Part shown: positions 1-12,000 of the stretch, piece after piece
Position numbering within the stretch: the stretch's first letter is position 1
How the letters are laid out: each line of letters begins with the position of its first letter
NCBI GenBank assembly: GCA_002633005.1
Contig: NMRA01000690.1
Location: 68,365-130,364 of the forward strand
Origin: Phoronis australis
Lineage: Eukaryota; Phoronida; Phoronidae
DNA length: 62,000 nt
Reading direction: 5' to 3'
Position numbers and translations under genes: made by a program
The notes under the pieces: model-generated
Databases searched by the model: none
Told to the model about the DNA's origin: nothing
What the model saw: the letters and a program-made list of their open reading frames with translations, nothing else

Positions 1-200
1 GGGAGAAAAACGCTTGTTTTCAGAATTTTACGAGGAATTTGTTGATGAATCTTTTACATGTTATTGAAAAAGGCGAAAATACAAACGCGCGAGTCATATT
101 TCTTCAGGCAGCCCTTAGCGGCTTCACGGGCAATAAAATGTAATCGACCGAATAGTTTCGTCGACCACAGATTTACCCTGTGGTTTTTCCGCTTGATCCC

Positions 201-242
201 AGACCGCCCCGACTTGCTCCAGCATCCATCTCGGGGCGGTCT
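201..242. repeat. 12-bp perfect inverted repeat (hairpin)
   Basis: AGACCGCCCCGA at 201-212 is the exact reverse complement of 231-242, with an 18-base loop. The GC-rich stem stands out from the AT-rich surroundings. No run of T follows and there is no gene nearby, so no function is assigned. Confidence 0.6.
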
Positions 243-565
243 CTCACGAGGGTTTAGCGTTATGACGTCTCGACTAACTCACGATCGACTCCATCGGCGG
301 AAAGACTTCGCTCCCGTCAAAATTAGTTTGTCGTATTCATAATTGTGTATTTTCTTACTACAGTCGCCCAATTTTGTTTACATTTTTCGTCACAATATAC
401 TATTGTTCACGCCATGTACATATTGTACCGTTCTACAGCCGTGTACATTTTTTATAGTTGAAAAAAGGATTTGTCTTTTTATCGTCGGACACTCCGGCCG
501 CCGACAAGCAACCTTATCTAGTGGCGGTAAGCCCTAGCTGGGCTTCAGTTATCATGAGCTTCTCT

Positions 566-801
566 TCCCATTTGGCGAAGTGGGCAAAAAGGTCCGCCTC
601 AGAGGAAACAAAAAGTCCGAAAAAGCAGAAAAAGAGACGAGTTCACTACTTAGAAAGGCAATGAACTACCAAAATCGGGCAAAGAGGCAGAATTCGATCA
701 TTGCTCTGTGACGTAGCCTACCCCGTATGTTTTAGTAAAAGGGGCGTCCACATTCTCAAAAATTCGAGCCCCCCCCATTTTTAGGCTGGGTGAGTGCATG
801 G
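566..801 (+). repeat. Dispersed repeat family R1, copy 1
   Basis: About 210-235 bases shared with 30455-30662, 31150-31385 and, inverted, 49445-49665. Shared landmarks are GTGGGCAAAAAGGTCCGCC near the left end, a central T-rich tract around AGTCC or TTAGT, and a TTTAGGCTG-like right end. No terminal inverted repeat or coding capacity is visible. It is probably a non-autonomous transposon, class unknown. Confidence 0.6.
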
Positions 802-2501
802 TACATGTAATTCTTCTCATGTCTTTATTCCCTTGTGTTGGAGATTGATGATCTCCATGATGTATTATAAATTGCATAAGAAATTGTTGTATAAGAATTG
901 CATTAGAAATAGTTGTATAAGAGATAATTAATGGAATGCTGTATTCTTGGAATGCAGTTTTGCTGTATCTTGCCTTATATGGGCACGCACTCATTTGTGT
1001 ACTGTATGATGTATATAAATGCGATCATATAGAATAAAACAGTCTGATAGATGGTTCCTTGTACAGAAACATGGTGTTCTTTTATTAATTGGCATATCAT
1101 CCTGACCATAAGTCCAGTTCGAGCGCAATGTCTCACAAATCATCAACATCCCTTTCCCGTAAATTGATTTTGTTGTTCAGCTGGCACTGCATGTCTTCGC
1201 CTACTTAGTTTGTTCATGTACCGGCGAACCGATTCGTGGACGGTCTCGCCCCCTGGTGACTAGACTTGAGCACCAAGATCGTTCGCAGACGAAATTCCTC
1301 CATTTCCGTGTGAAATTGTTAAATATCCTACTATATATGTATAAATAAACTATGTCCAGTCGTACAGAAAATGAAGTATTGTATCTAATAATAAAATTTT
1401 CGTTAGGGTCGCAGTGTTGACAATAGTCGAAGGACTTTTTCTTACTACATTTCATATTTACTTCCGGACAAATTGAACATGCGTTCTTGTGCAGGCACGG
1501 GTGGTACAGCGTAAGCAATTTTCAATCAAAGCGTCCACTTGAGATTATTTGCCATTGTTTCTGACACAAAGGCGATCAGATGTAGGTAAACCATCACTGT
1601 TTGAGCTGAATTTTTTGTTACGTTTCTGACATTTTGTTTAGCGTCGGTATCGGACTGGGTCCATAAATTTAACGGCTAAAGTTGTTTTCACAGGTCCGAT
1701 TCATTTTACTTTCTTTAGTCCAGGTATTTGACTGATTCATGTTTGGAAATGGTGTAGACAGAATTCGTGCTCTTTGACCGTCGTGTTTGTCACGAAGGCA
1801 AAGAACCACTCTGTTCGAAAGTTTTCGTTTTCTCTGCTGACTTAAAGTCCTTCTCTCACGCGTTGTTAACCCTTATTACATGGTTAGAGGATGTTATATG
1901 GATCCAAGAATTACCTACCCCATAACTAATACACGATCCGTACTCGAAAAAAAATTAAATGAACGCGCCACTCACGATTCGCACCCGAAGAACCACCGCC
2001 ATTTTGAACTTGCCGCGAACCCGCAAGTACAATTCATTCAGGAACCCCGGCTAAGAAAATGCCGTCAGTGTGAGTGCCTGTTACCAGCCTGCAAACGGGG
2101 ATAAAATAATCGACAGCGTGCCTTAATTTTAATAAAATCAAAATATGGACAATTTGTTCAAATTTGCCGAAGAAATGTGGCGAATAAATTTTGACAGAAA
2201 TTATTTTGCCAGACTCGGGACCGCAGCCTATCGGACCCGGTGCCGATCGAGACCAGACACTGGCGAACGGTAAACGCATGCAGTTGCAAGCTGTTTTGTC
2301 GTAGTAAAATGGTCAAATCATAAATGCTGCATATATTCAAGGGTAGTTTCAGACACTTGCATGAAATTACGGGATGGTTAGTACATCTTATATTTTTGCA
2401 CAAAAAAACACGAAAATTGAACAAAGTTTCTGTTGTGTAGCAACGTTTGTCAAAATGTATCAACGTTAAATCTTCACAAATTACAAAGTAGCTGATTAAA
2501 C
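802..2501. other. Non-coding stretch, no gene recognised
   Basis: AT-rich sequence with frequent stops in all frames. AATAAA occurs at about 1033 but no gene was found upstream that could use it. The short open frames here show no recognisable protein and no good splice context. Confidence 0.5.
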
Positions 2502-2654
2502 ATGCCTTTCAGTTCAGCAAAAGTCGTCTTGTTGTCGGCTGGTGCCGCCAGAAATGGGACGAAGTTCAACGGGAATTGTGAGCACATTTATCACTTAATG
2601 AGCAACAACTGCGAGGCTGAAATTTGTGTGAACACTGTTAAATCGTGCAGAATA
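2502..2654 (+). CDS. Possible first coding exon or leader exon, unidentified
   Basis: An ATG opens a 51-codon frame ending exactly at a near-ideal splice donor, GTAAGTAAAG (2655). The peptide begins MPFSSAKVVLLSAGAARNGT and continues with several cysteines. The pattern V-x-L-x-S-x-G followed by G-T faintly recalls the N-terminus of ES1/GATD3-like amidotransferase-fold proteins, but this is weak. It ends in phase 0. Joined to PUM3 exon 1 at 5941 it would read AAT GAC TGA, so it cannot extend the PUM3 protein. It could be a PUM3 5' UTR exon carrying an upstream ORF whose stop overlaps the PUM3 ATG. Otherwise it belongs to another gene or is chance. No partner exon was found. Confidence 0.3.
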
Positions 2655-3434
2655 GTAAGTAAAGATATGTCTAACTAAGTTTCACCATAATTTGTTGGCG
2701 AAAACAATTTACACAAATTTTTGAACTCGTAACTTATCCCACTGTCCTCCAATGGCGACGCGATCCAAACAAAGTGACCCAAATTTCGCCACAAAACTTG
2801 CAATAACTGCACACTGCTTATCCCGATTTTGATACATTTTCGATTTTTACTGAGTAGAATGCAATACCTTTCCGATGATAGCAAAGTACTTTTTCAAAAC
2901 GAGAAAGAAATAAAACCAAAAAAATTGGTTCGACTCATATTGGTTCCTAGGTTCGACCGGCCTACGTAAGGAACTAAACACCAATGCTATTTTAACATAC
3001 TAAGTACGCGTAACATTGCAAAAAAATCAACGACCACTAACTACAAACTATACATACAGTACATATGCAAACGAATCACGAGATATTACTAATAAAACAA
3101 AATAATGAAGCGATAGCACATTCAGTTACAAGGAAAAAATGGTGGTGTGGACAAGTTCCTGAACTGATGAGCCGGAAATGTGGGTACGGAGATAACCGAT
3201 GACAACCGGTAATCATACGCTCAGAGAGAAGGGTCAGATACTGTTCAAAAATCGCTTTTGGGTAGAAAGGCGAAAAGAATATAAAGAAAGGGTGTCTAAA
3301 ATAAGATTTTATGTAGTAAGTATTTTCGGATACTGGAACCACATGGGCAGTTTGAGAGAAGGACTTTAACTGTGGGCTTACATCTTCGCTGCTGATTAAT
3401 TTAGGCCAAAGTTTGGTCGCTATACTCCAATCTT
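2655..3434. other. Non-coding stretch
   Basis: Nothing recognisable. It follows the possible donor at 2655 and ends in AATCTT (3429-3434), the left target-site duplicate of the adjacent TIR element. Confidence 0.5.
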
Positions 3435-3936
3435 CAGGGCTTGGAATTTTCCGCGGAAACGCGGATTTCCGCTTTTTTTGAAATGTGCTTTCCGCTTTTT
3501 TTTATATTATTTTACGTGTAAAAAAATTGGATTTGATATGAAATTTCCGCGGCAAATTCCTTTCTTACCGCGGCGTTGCAGACGACGTTCACCTCGGAAA
3601 GCGGAAGTTGCTCTTTATATTTCGGAGGAACGTAAATTGTCAACATTGCCGGGGCACCTGGGTAAAGCGTGGTGTGATTTTCAATGGCGGCTCATGTTAT
3701 TGTTAAGCGCGGCGACAAATACTACCGCTCTGCAGCCAAAATTGTGCGGGTTGGGAGTGGACGGGCGAGCGAAAAGGACGCAGACGCATGCTACTGATGG
3801 TGGTAACGTTTTTTTTTTTAGTCCCCGATTTTTGTCTCGGAAAGGTTTTCATTGACCATTTCAAAGGCTGGTTATCGGGCATGATTTGGGCCGTAAAAGT
3901 TTCCGCGTTTTTTGTCATTGGTCATTCCAAGCCCTG
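3435..3936 (+). mobile_element. Non-autonomous TIR DNA transposon (family T1), complete copy
   Basis: The ends CAGGGCTTGGAAT and ATTCCAAGCCCTG are perfect inverted repeats. The element is flanked by a direct repeat, AATCTT, at 3429-3434 and 3937-3942. Its interior contains several TTTCCGC/CCGCGG motifs. The 125-codon open frame inside (3478-3855) has no recognisable domain and is broken in the second copy, so it is not called as a gene. CAGGG-type ends are common among hAT elements, but those usually make 8-base duplications, so the superfamily is left open. A second copy is at 15779-16230. A diverged right end appears at 25920-25943. Confidence 0.8.
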
Positions 3937-3942
3937 AATCTT

Positions 3943-5940
3943 ATTGGGTGTTTCTTGTGCATTTCTCACTGATACAATCCAACTCCATTAAGGTACACAC
4001 TGAATATTAAAATTTCTGAATCCTCTCACCATGCACAGCAGGCGTCCTCAGCTTCTGATCGTCCCCAATACATTATATACGTATACACAACAAGGTATGA
4101 CACAGGAGCTTTACTTCAGCCATCCATATCAAACACAAAACTCAATAAATTTACACAAAACAGGGTTTCGACAAACCATTAGCAATTGTTCTTTCATCTA
4201 ATACTGCAGCGAGATCGCAAAAAATTTGCGGTTAAATCCCAAAAATGTTCCTAAAAAGCACACGCATTACCGTGACTAGAGAATTCAGAAAATAGTAGTA
4301 TCAAGTATGTAAGGTAATAGAGTCGGACTGTAAACAATAACCCGAATAGCAGTGGTTGATTTTGGTGCGTTTCTCATGCAGCACTCGATGCTTAGCTAAA
4401 CGCAAGTCAATATCTGAGCTTTGTTATTCAACGTATTTTCTCCTTGCACTTATCTATTTCCCCCCTTAAATCTAGGAACGTTCATTTCCTAATTTGATTA
4501 TCTTCACACCAACGAACGAACATAGTACGCAGACGAACGCATAGGATGATGGTGCGAATTTAGCGGATCGTGCCAGATTTTTGCTGAATAGTTCTAACTT
4601 CTGTCTGTTTACTTCCTGTTATAATTTACATGTGGTGGCTATTGCGATGAATTCACAAAATAAACGGAACAATTGTGAATCAAAGGTAATAAATCTTGGA
4701 AAACTGTTAATAGTTTAAAATAGGTTTTAAGGCTGACTGCTTTTCTGTGTTACTCTTCGAAATGGGTAACAAATACTGTACCACTACACAGATATGCATT
4801 ATTCTAAACACCCAGAAAAATGTTTTAAGTCTTTTGGATTTTTTTGAAGCACCTGAAGCAATCATAACCTGAAACTCTTTCCAAAGTAAGGACATTTTGA
4901 CATAAGTTTTCTGTAGAATAGCTTTAAGTTTATAACGTTTGAATTTACGTATAAAACATTTATATTTCATTTTTTATTGACATTTTACATTTTTGAAGTT
5001 TGGCAAAGTGCATCGTATTGTCTATAATACAACTGGCCATACCCCATTGAAACTGGATAAAAGCCAAGTGGTCAGTTGTCGAAAGCCTAATCCGCGACCC
5101 CCCTCAAGCGGCAGGCTGGGGTGGTCATGTATTTATGGTGTACAGCAGCTTGTAAATAATCTCTTCAATTATCTTTTCAATTCCGCAACTTGTCATAGTG
5201 AGTTGAATTTAAAGAAAGGCCCAGTGACACCTATGCCAAATTCACTACCTGCTCACTGGAGGCGCAGTCTGGCATAAAAATCATGGATTGTTAATTGCTT
5301 GGATAGTTAGCTTTTGCGTTTGTTCAGTGGTCTTTTCTGCGAAGCCTAATTAGCACCGACACCACTGCGCAGGGGTTTACACAACGGTCGTCTTTTGGGC
5401 AACCAGAATCGGCCGAGATATCTGGTGAAACTTGTAAGGTTTGTGTTCCGTGGACTATTTGCTCGTCTGCTGGCTTGACTTAGCGTAACTTCCTCACCCT
5501 TGTTGTTAAGCAGTTTTCAAAGATGTGCTGTTTATTGCTTCCGTGATAGGATCCATAGTGATGTATGCAGCATTTTCCTGAAGCTTCGCTGTTGTCATTT
5601 TTAATTAGTGGTAAGAAATAAAACAAAAAACATAGTTCATTGTTTTATTTCTTGATTGCCTTCCAGTATCCATTCTTGAGAACGGCATCACAAAATTTCC
5701 GACATACACTGGGCACCATTTGGCGCTATTAAAACACTTTCTGGACTTTTTATATAGATCCCAAAATTTTGGAAGATGGTTATTAGTATAGTACGAACAA
5801 TGTTTTCGCATATTCAGTTTCAGATGTCATACTTGGAACAAAGCTTCATTGAAAGTCATGACTTTTTTATTTAAAATCTTGATTACCAGTCCGTACCTGA
5901 AACAGTGTTGGAAAACCGAAAATTTTGTTTAATATTTCAG
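3943..5940. other. Non-coding stretch upstream of PUM3
   Basis: No exon recognised. The PUM3 promoter and untranslated first exon presumably lie in or before this region, because the first coding exon starts directly after an acceptor-like TTTAATATTTCAG. No convincing TATA box or initiator was identified. Confidence 0.4.
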
Positions 5941-5941
5941 A

Positions 5942-6064
5942 ATGACTGACATTGAAGAGAAGAAGAAAAGGAGGAGTTTGGCAAGAGCCACGCCAGAAGG
6001 AGATAGCTCCAAAAAGAAGAAGTCTGTTGCGAAGCTCAGCAAACTCGCCAGAACTCCAAAACAG
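5942..6064 (+). CDS. PUM3: PUM3 exon 1 (start)
   Basis: Residues 1-41, from MTDIEEKKKRRSL to RTPKQ, strongly basic. An acceptor (ATATTTCAG) ends at 5940, one base before the ATG, so 5' UTR exons must lie upstream. It ends in phase 0. The donor is CAG|GTTGTT, weak after the GT. No other in-frame ATG lies between the acceptor and 5942. Confidence 0.75.
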
Positions 6065-9000
6065 GTTGTTTTTACATGTCAACGTGTTTGAATGTCCAAG
6101 TCACTGATTCTGACCTGGACAGCTTACACAATTTTTTTTCCCAGTACAGCATACGGTGTTGTCGGCTTGTGATGTTTTTTCCCGTTATTCAACTAAAATT
6201 GAAGTTTAGAGATTCTTTCTGTGTTGCTAGTATGGTATATATGTTTTTGTAGAGCTACAGACGATTCCATTATGGAAACTGTCGAATTCCTGGGGAGCGC
6301 CATGTTGAGGTCACGCCATTACAGGCATGTCAGACTAAACACTGGAGTCAGTACAGTCTGTCTGTAAAACAAGCCTTCTGTGCTGGTGTGCATGCTTGTG
6401 TTTTGTATTTGGTAACAGTTCAGCTGATTTGAAATCATTGATAGGGGGTGAAACCTATATAGCCAATACAAATCGCACAATACTGCAAAATATATTGTTG
6501 CCATTACACTAAATGGGTACATCATGTACATATCTAAAGCATTTGCGGGTAGGTGTAGTGACAAATACATTGTAGAGAAATGGAATACCTTTTACCCAAT
6601 AACAAAGTTATGGCAGATAGAGGTTTTACTATTGATGACCTACTCTTTCCAAGACGAATTATGTTAAACATACCAGCTTTCACCAAAGGTAAGTCACAGC
6701 TTAGTCAATAAGATCTGACAAAAAATATGGTGCATTTCCGCGGTAAGAATCCACGTGGAGCGAGCAATACTGTTTTCAAAATTTTGAATACCATTATGCC
6801 AGTGTCAAACACAAAACCAGTGGATAAAAAGTACTCGATTGTCTGTGGTGGGCTGACCGGATCAGAGATCAAAATTTGGAAGACATGGACTAACTTACAG
6901 TCTTTTGCCCATTCCAAGTGGTTACATGTACTGTTTTCTTTGGGGAAAATTGGTATACAATTTGAGAAATTGCAATTTATACCACAGGTGTATTTGAAGC
7001 AAAGCATGCATGTAACATAATATATGATTCAAAGAATGCAAGCTTGGAAAAACATACAATGTACTTCAAGCAATGAAGTCAGTAAATGCTTTGCAAAAGT
7101 CAATTCTCTGAGCCTCAACTTCGCCCACGAGGCGTTCAATAAATTTCTGAAGGTAAATTGTACGCTACCGTGCAGCGGTTTGCTCAATAAAGCTTTCATA
7201 GGATGGCACATCTACGATAACAAAGTCATTGTCAGTTCTGTACAAAACTAGTTTTGCTTATGGTTGTTGATACCATTTTTTCAATAGACTTCTTTGTATG
7301 GGTATCACCAGGACAGTAATGCTATGCAACTGAACTGAGTGACTCATAAAAACAATCTTAAGAACAATTAGGGAAATCATAAGAAATTCATCACAATGTT
7401 GCCACATTAGGGAATAGTTATTTGGCTCTGGGATGTTTCTGTGAGTACTGTGCCATCCTGTTTAGGACATGTGTGGATAGATTCCAGGAGACAGTTAGAC
7501 CTCAAGAAAGTAAACAAATCAAAACAGTACATGATGTGCGCTGGAACAGATCCATTTGAAATAACCCAAGTTAGAATAATAAACAAACAACAAATTCATG
7601 TCATATCACGTATTTAATAAAACACTGATCTTATATAACCCAGGAATACGACTTTGATTTGCTCACTAACATACTGAACAACTGTTCTGTTTTTGTTTAT
7701 GACATTCCTGTAATGGCGGACTTTGGTATGCGAAGTCTGTTGCTGTTTTGTAAACTATATTACGAAGTTGAACGATCTCTGACTATTGAACAACATTTGG
7801 TGAAGCTTTGATTGAAGAGTAGTCAGCCTTTGTAAAATTGAATTTTTACTGGTTTGGCAAATTGTTTTTGCACGAATTGACGAAGAAATTACCATGTTGG
7901 TAGGCTGCTTCGCATGCAACTATTTTTCAAGAAACATTTTTTAATTTGTTTTAAAGTGTTTGCCACCAAAGTGAAATTGATCGTATTTTTTCTGTAAACA
8001 TTTTACTAGTGAGTGCATGGTCAATGTACAGGGCAAGACAAAAGTAATCAAACAATACAGCTACATTTACTGTACACGACGAAAGTAATCAAACAAAGTC
8101 AATTACCCATCATGGCAGCTGATTCTGTTTAGAGCAAATATGACTGGTAATGACTGCAAGGAGGGTAAAATTCTAATTACAGACTAGCTTAGTCACCTTA
8201 CTAACTAATTACAAACTAGCTTAGTCACCTTACTAATTACAGACTAGCTTAGTCACCTTAATACTAATTACAGACTAGCTTAATCACCTTACTAATTACA
8301 GACTAGCTTAGTCACCTTACTAACTAATTACAGACTAGCTTAGTCACCTTACTAATTACAGACTAGCTTAGTCACCTTACTAACTAATTACAGACTAGCT
8401 TAGTCACCTTACTTACTAATTACAGACTAGCTTAGTCACCTTAGTAACTAATTACAGACTAGCTTAGTCACCTTAGTAACTAATTACAGACTAGATTAGT
8501 CACCTTACTAACTTTCCCTTCGTTCTTGGTCATCAGAAAAGACTACTCTCACTGACAATGAAATCAGCTTTCATCCAACCCTCTTGACTTGTATATCCGG
8601 ATCATTTTGCCAGAATACTTTTGTTTTGTACTGTCCTATTCGGGTCCTGTAACGAGTCTCTGACAACTTTATGTATCTTTGTGGGTGTGTTCAGTGAATA
8701 AGGTATGTTACGTGGTATCCATCTCACTCATTTTGATCAGTGTCTGAATTGCATCCGTGTTCTTTTAAGAATGTGAAAAAGCTTAACATCAGTGACGTCT
8801 CCACATCGACTAGCAGCTCCCTCAAGAGGCGCCTGGACACAGATTCATCCAATCACAAGTCAAAGAAACCAAAGTCATCGCCGTCTGCCACCCAGTCATC
8901 GTCTGCTGCTTCCCTAGTCTCAATAAAGAAGGTACAAGTCAAAGTGGTAAATTAGTTCTCTTGGCTGGTAGAGCACATGAATTAGACAGTTCTGGCGACT

Positions 9001-12000
9001 CCATGAGTTTATCACAAACTGACCACCAGATGGCACTGGTCATGGAAAGGAGTTGAATAGATTTCCTGCTGGTTCTCAAGGGATTGTGTTGTCGGTATGA
9101 GGGGAATTAACCCTTATCCTGCTCTAGGCGAGGTGAGCCGACATGCCAATTATCCTATTACAATGCGTTGGGTGTACTCAATCGACTATAATAAGTTACA
9201 GCTGGGCTGCGCTAGGAGAGTGCACTCACCCCAGGAGACTTGTGATTTTCATTCAGAAATTGTAAGAGCCCTGGAATGTTGTTTAGATATGTGACCATGA
9301 GCATTCCATACTTCACAGTTTCCTCTACAGTTCTCCAATTTAAACCATATGGCTGTGATTACTAGTTTGGGAGATATTGGCAGGTTTATGTAAGTGTAGA
9401 CACATAGTTTCATTATATGGTTGGAGCCATACGGGAGAGGATGACAGTGGATCAGTTTGCTTTCACCAAGGCTATGAGAAAGACTTACACATGGTGAAAA
9501 TCTCCATTGAATTCTGCACAAGTTTTACATTGACTTCGTTTCTGTTAATTTAATATTTTCCCTTCAAATTTCCAATTTAAATTTGTTAGGTCATTTGTCT
9601 GGGTGACCTCCACAACAGCTTAGTGTACAGCAGTAGTGGTGACCTACTTAGCTCAGCACACATGGAAAGTAGTCTGAATAGAGGCTCAGCAGGATAAGGG
9701 TTAAGGAAGCGATCAAAGTCATGCTTTATATGGCTTCTGCCAGTTTTACAACACTTCATTTCAATTGGTTACACTTTGCATTGGTAATACACAAGTGAAC
9801 TATGGTAGTCTTTCTAATATTCTGTGCATTGTATTAATCGGTACATTAAGTGTCGAATGGACAATATTTTTTAACGTAACCAAAACGTGTATGTGCTTCC
9901 TGGATTGCAGGAATTATTTGTACATAATTTAAAGCAGTAATGAACTCACAGTGCTTTCAAGAAGTGAGGTTTGGATTACAACCGCTTACTGCTTTAAAGT
10001 TGGTCTCAACTTGTTCCTCAGTCAGATGACTAGTGATCTCTGGGTTTGCAAAGAACTGACCATTCGTTCTTCCTTGAGTTTATGCTCAGAGCATAAAGTG
10101 ACACGTCGTGACAAGCCAAATTATAGAACCTGTTCTCGAGCAACAACGAAGTATCAATTCTTGAGCCCTGAAATTGCCTCCAGTTCGACATCGGGTTTAT
10201 TGCCACTGACAGCTGTCTCACAATTTCTTGTCCAGGGGGAGTCTGCCTGAGGTTTGAAAGATCTCGTGTTGATTAAAAGACCTTACTTCATGCAACATAT
10301 CCCACTTCCCTTGCTCAGTTGGGAAACACCCATGGGGCATTTTGTGTTCAAAATGATAGGGTATTCCCTGTTTCCTAAAATCACCTTTACAATGTGAATA
10401 TTGTGTTCATGATTACTGTTTTCAGCCTGCCCCCAAGACAGACGTAGAATTTGAGAAGGCTGTTGCTGCAGCACGTGGCACACCAGATGGCGATATACAG
10501 CTGGCAGGCAATGACGAGGCAAACGGCAAGAAAGACTCACAAAAAGACAAGACACCCGAGGCTAAGAAGCCCAAGAAAAAAGTGGTATGGATATTTTTGT
10601 AAAGACTTAAAAGCATTGATCTTATATGCGCAATAACTGTAAATGTTTTTTTAAAGTGAACTCTAGATACTGCAAAATGCAAAAATTAATTGTATTCAAA
10701 GGTATAATATGTTAATACTTCCAAGTATAGAGGTATTGGCATTCAGTACTGATCTTTTTCCCACATCTGTTCAGATAAATAAATTGGCGAGTAAAACACT
10801 GAAGAAACTAAAGGGCAAAGCTACGGTCGGAGCAAAAGGACTCAAATCTGCAAAAGGTTAGTAGTAGGACAATCTTTTTGATGGAGGCTAGGCATTGCCT
10901 ACAATCTTTTTGATAGAGGCTAGGCATTGCCTAGTATCCCAATATGTAAATACATTGCCTAGTGGTTTGTAGTCAGACTGTGTGACCTTGAATTTGTGTA
11001 TAATCTCACTGAAACAGTCTGTGGCGAAATTAGTGATGAAAAGCACGTAACTAAATTTTTATAAATTTTTTTGTGTGCTGAAGCAAAGTAGAAAAACGTG
11101 CACGGAGCAGGAGTTGGTTGATCTTGCTTTCTCCACGTAGTACGTTGTGATTGTTTTGTAATCGGGTGTTGGCAAAATGTGTATTGTATAATTTTCATCA
11201 CCATCTGCTTCCCTCAACAAGATGACTAATAACCCATCCTAACACCCCAGGTGGCCAGTGTGCTTTGTCACTGTTAGTTTTACTGAAGGTTTTTCATGTG
11301 TCAGGATCCATATTCTGAGGTTGCTATTGTTTGTATTTCTAATGTTTAATGATTTCTGATCTTTTGGCAGACTGTCGTGCATATTTTGATTTTAAAGCAT
11401 GGGATATTCTTTCATTCATTCCACCCGAGCTCTGTTAAATACTGAACGTCTGTGCACTGCATAACATATACTATGTTGGAATTAATACTTTGGTACCTCG
11501 GACTGTCCAAACAACTCTTTGTAAAGTGTTAAACTCAAGTCTAATAACCTACTTATCATTTCTAATTTCAGACGAGAAACAGCATGAACTTTTACAGATG
11601 AAGAAAAAGGAACGTAAAAAACAGAGAAAACAACAGAATAAGAACTACGAGTTAATCAATGACAGCAAGAAGATATGGGAGGAGCTTAGAAGGTAGGGGA
11701 AGCAGTTTTGATCTGTCAATTTTGGGAGGAGCTTAGAAGGTGTGGGAGGCAATCTTGATCTGTCTATATGGGAGGAGCTTAGAAGGTGGGGGAGGCAATC
11801 TTGATCTGTCTATATGGGAGGAGCTTAGAAGGTGGGTAATCACTCAGTTTTTTTTTTCGCTTTAAAGTTGGAGTGGCTAGAAACCTGCCAGCTGTCACAT
11901 CAAATAAATTTTGATGTAGGTCACTTTCCCTTTCATAAAACTTGTCTCAAATAATTATTTCTTGGTAGAATTAGAATGATTAGAAGTGATTTTGGGCTTG

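Noticed and set aside
3478-3855. 125-codon open frame in the T1 element
   Set aside because: No domain recognised, and the frame is not kept in the second copy at 15779-16230.
8174-8513. Regular 30-base repeats resembling a CRISPR array
   Set aside because: Units are contiguous, with no unique spacers, in the intron of a eukaryotic gene; it is a minisatellite.
8740-8769. Alternative acceptor for PUM3 exon 2 at 8740
   Set aside because: It would require a phase 1 junction, whereas exon 1 ends in phase 0.
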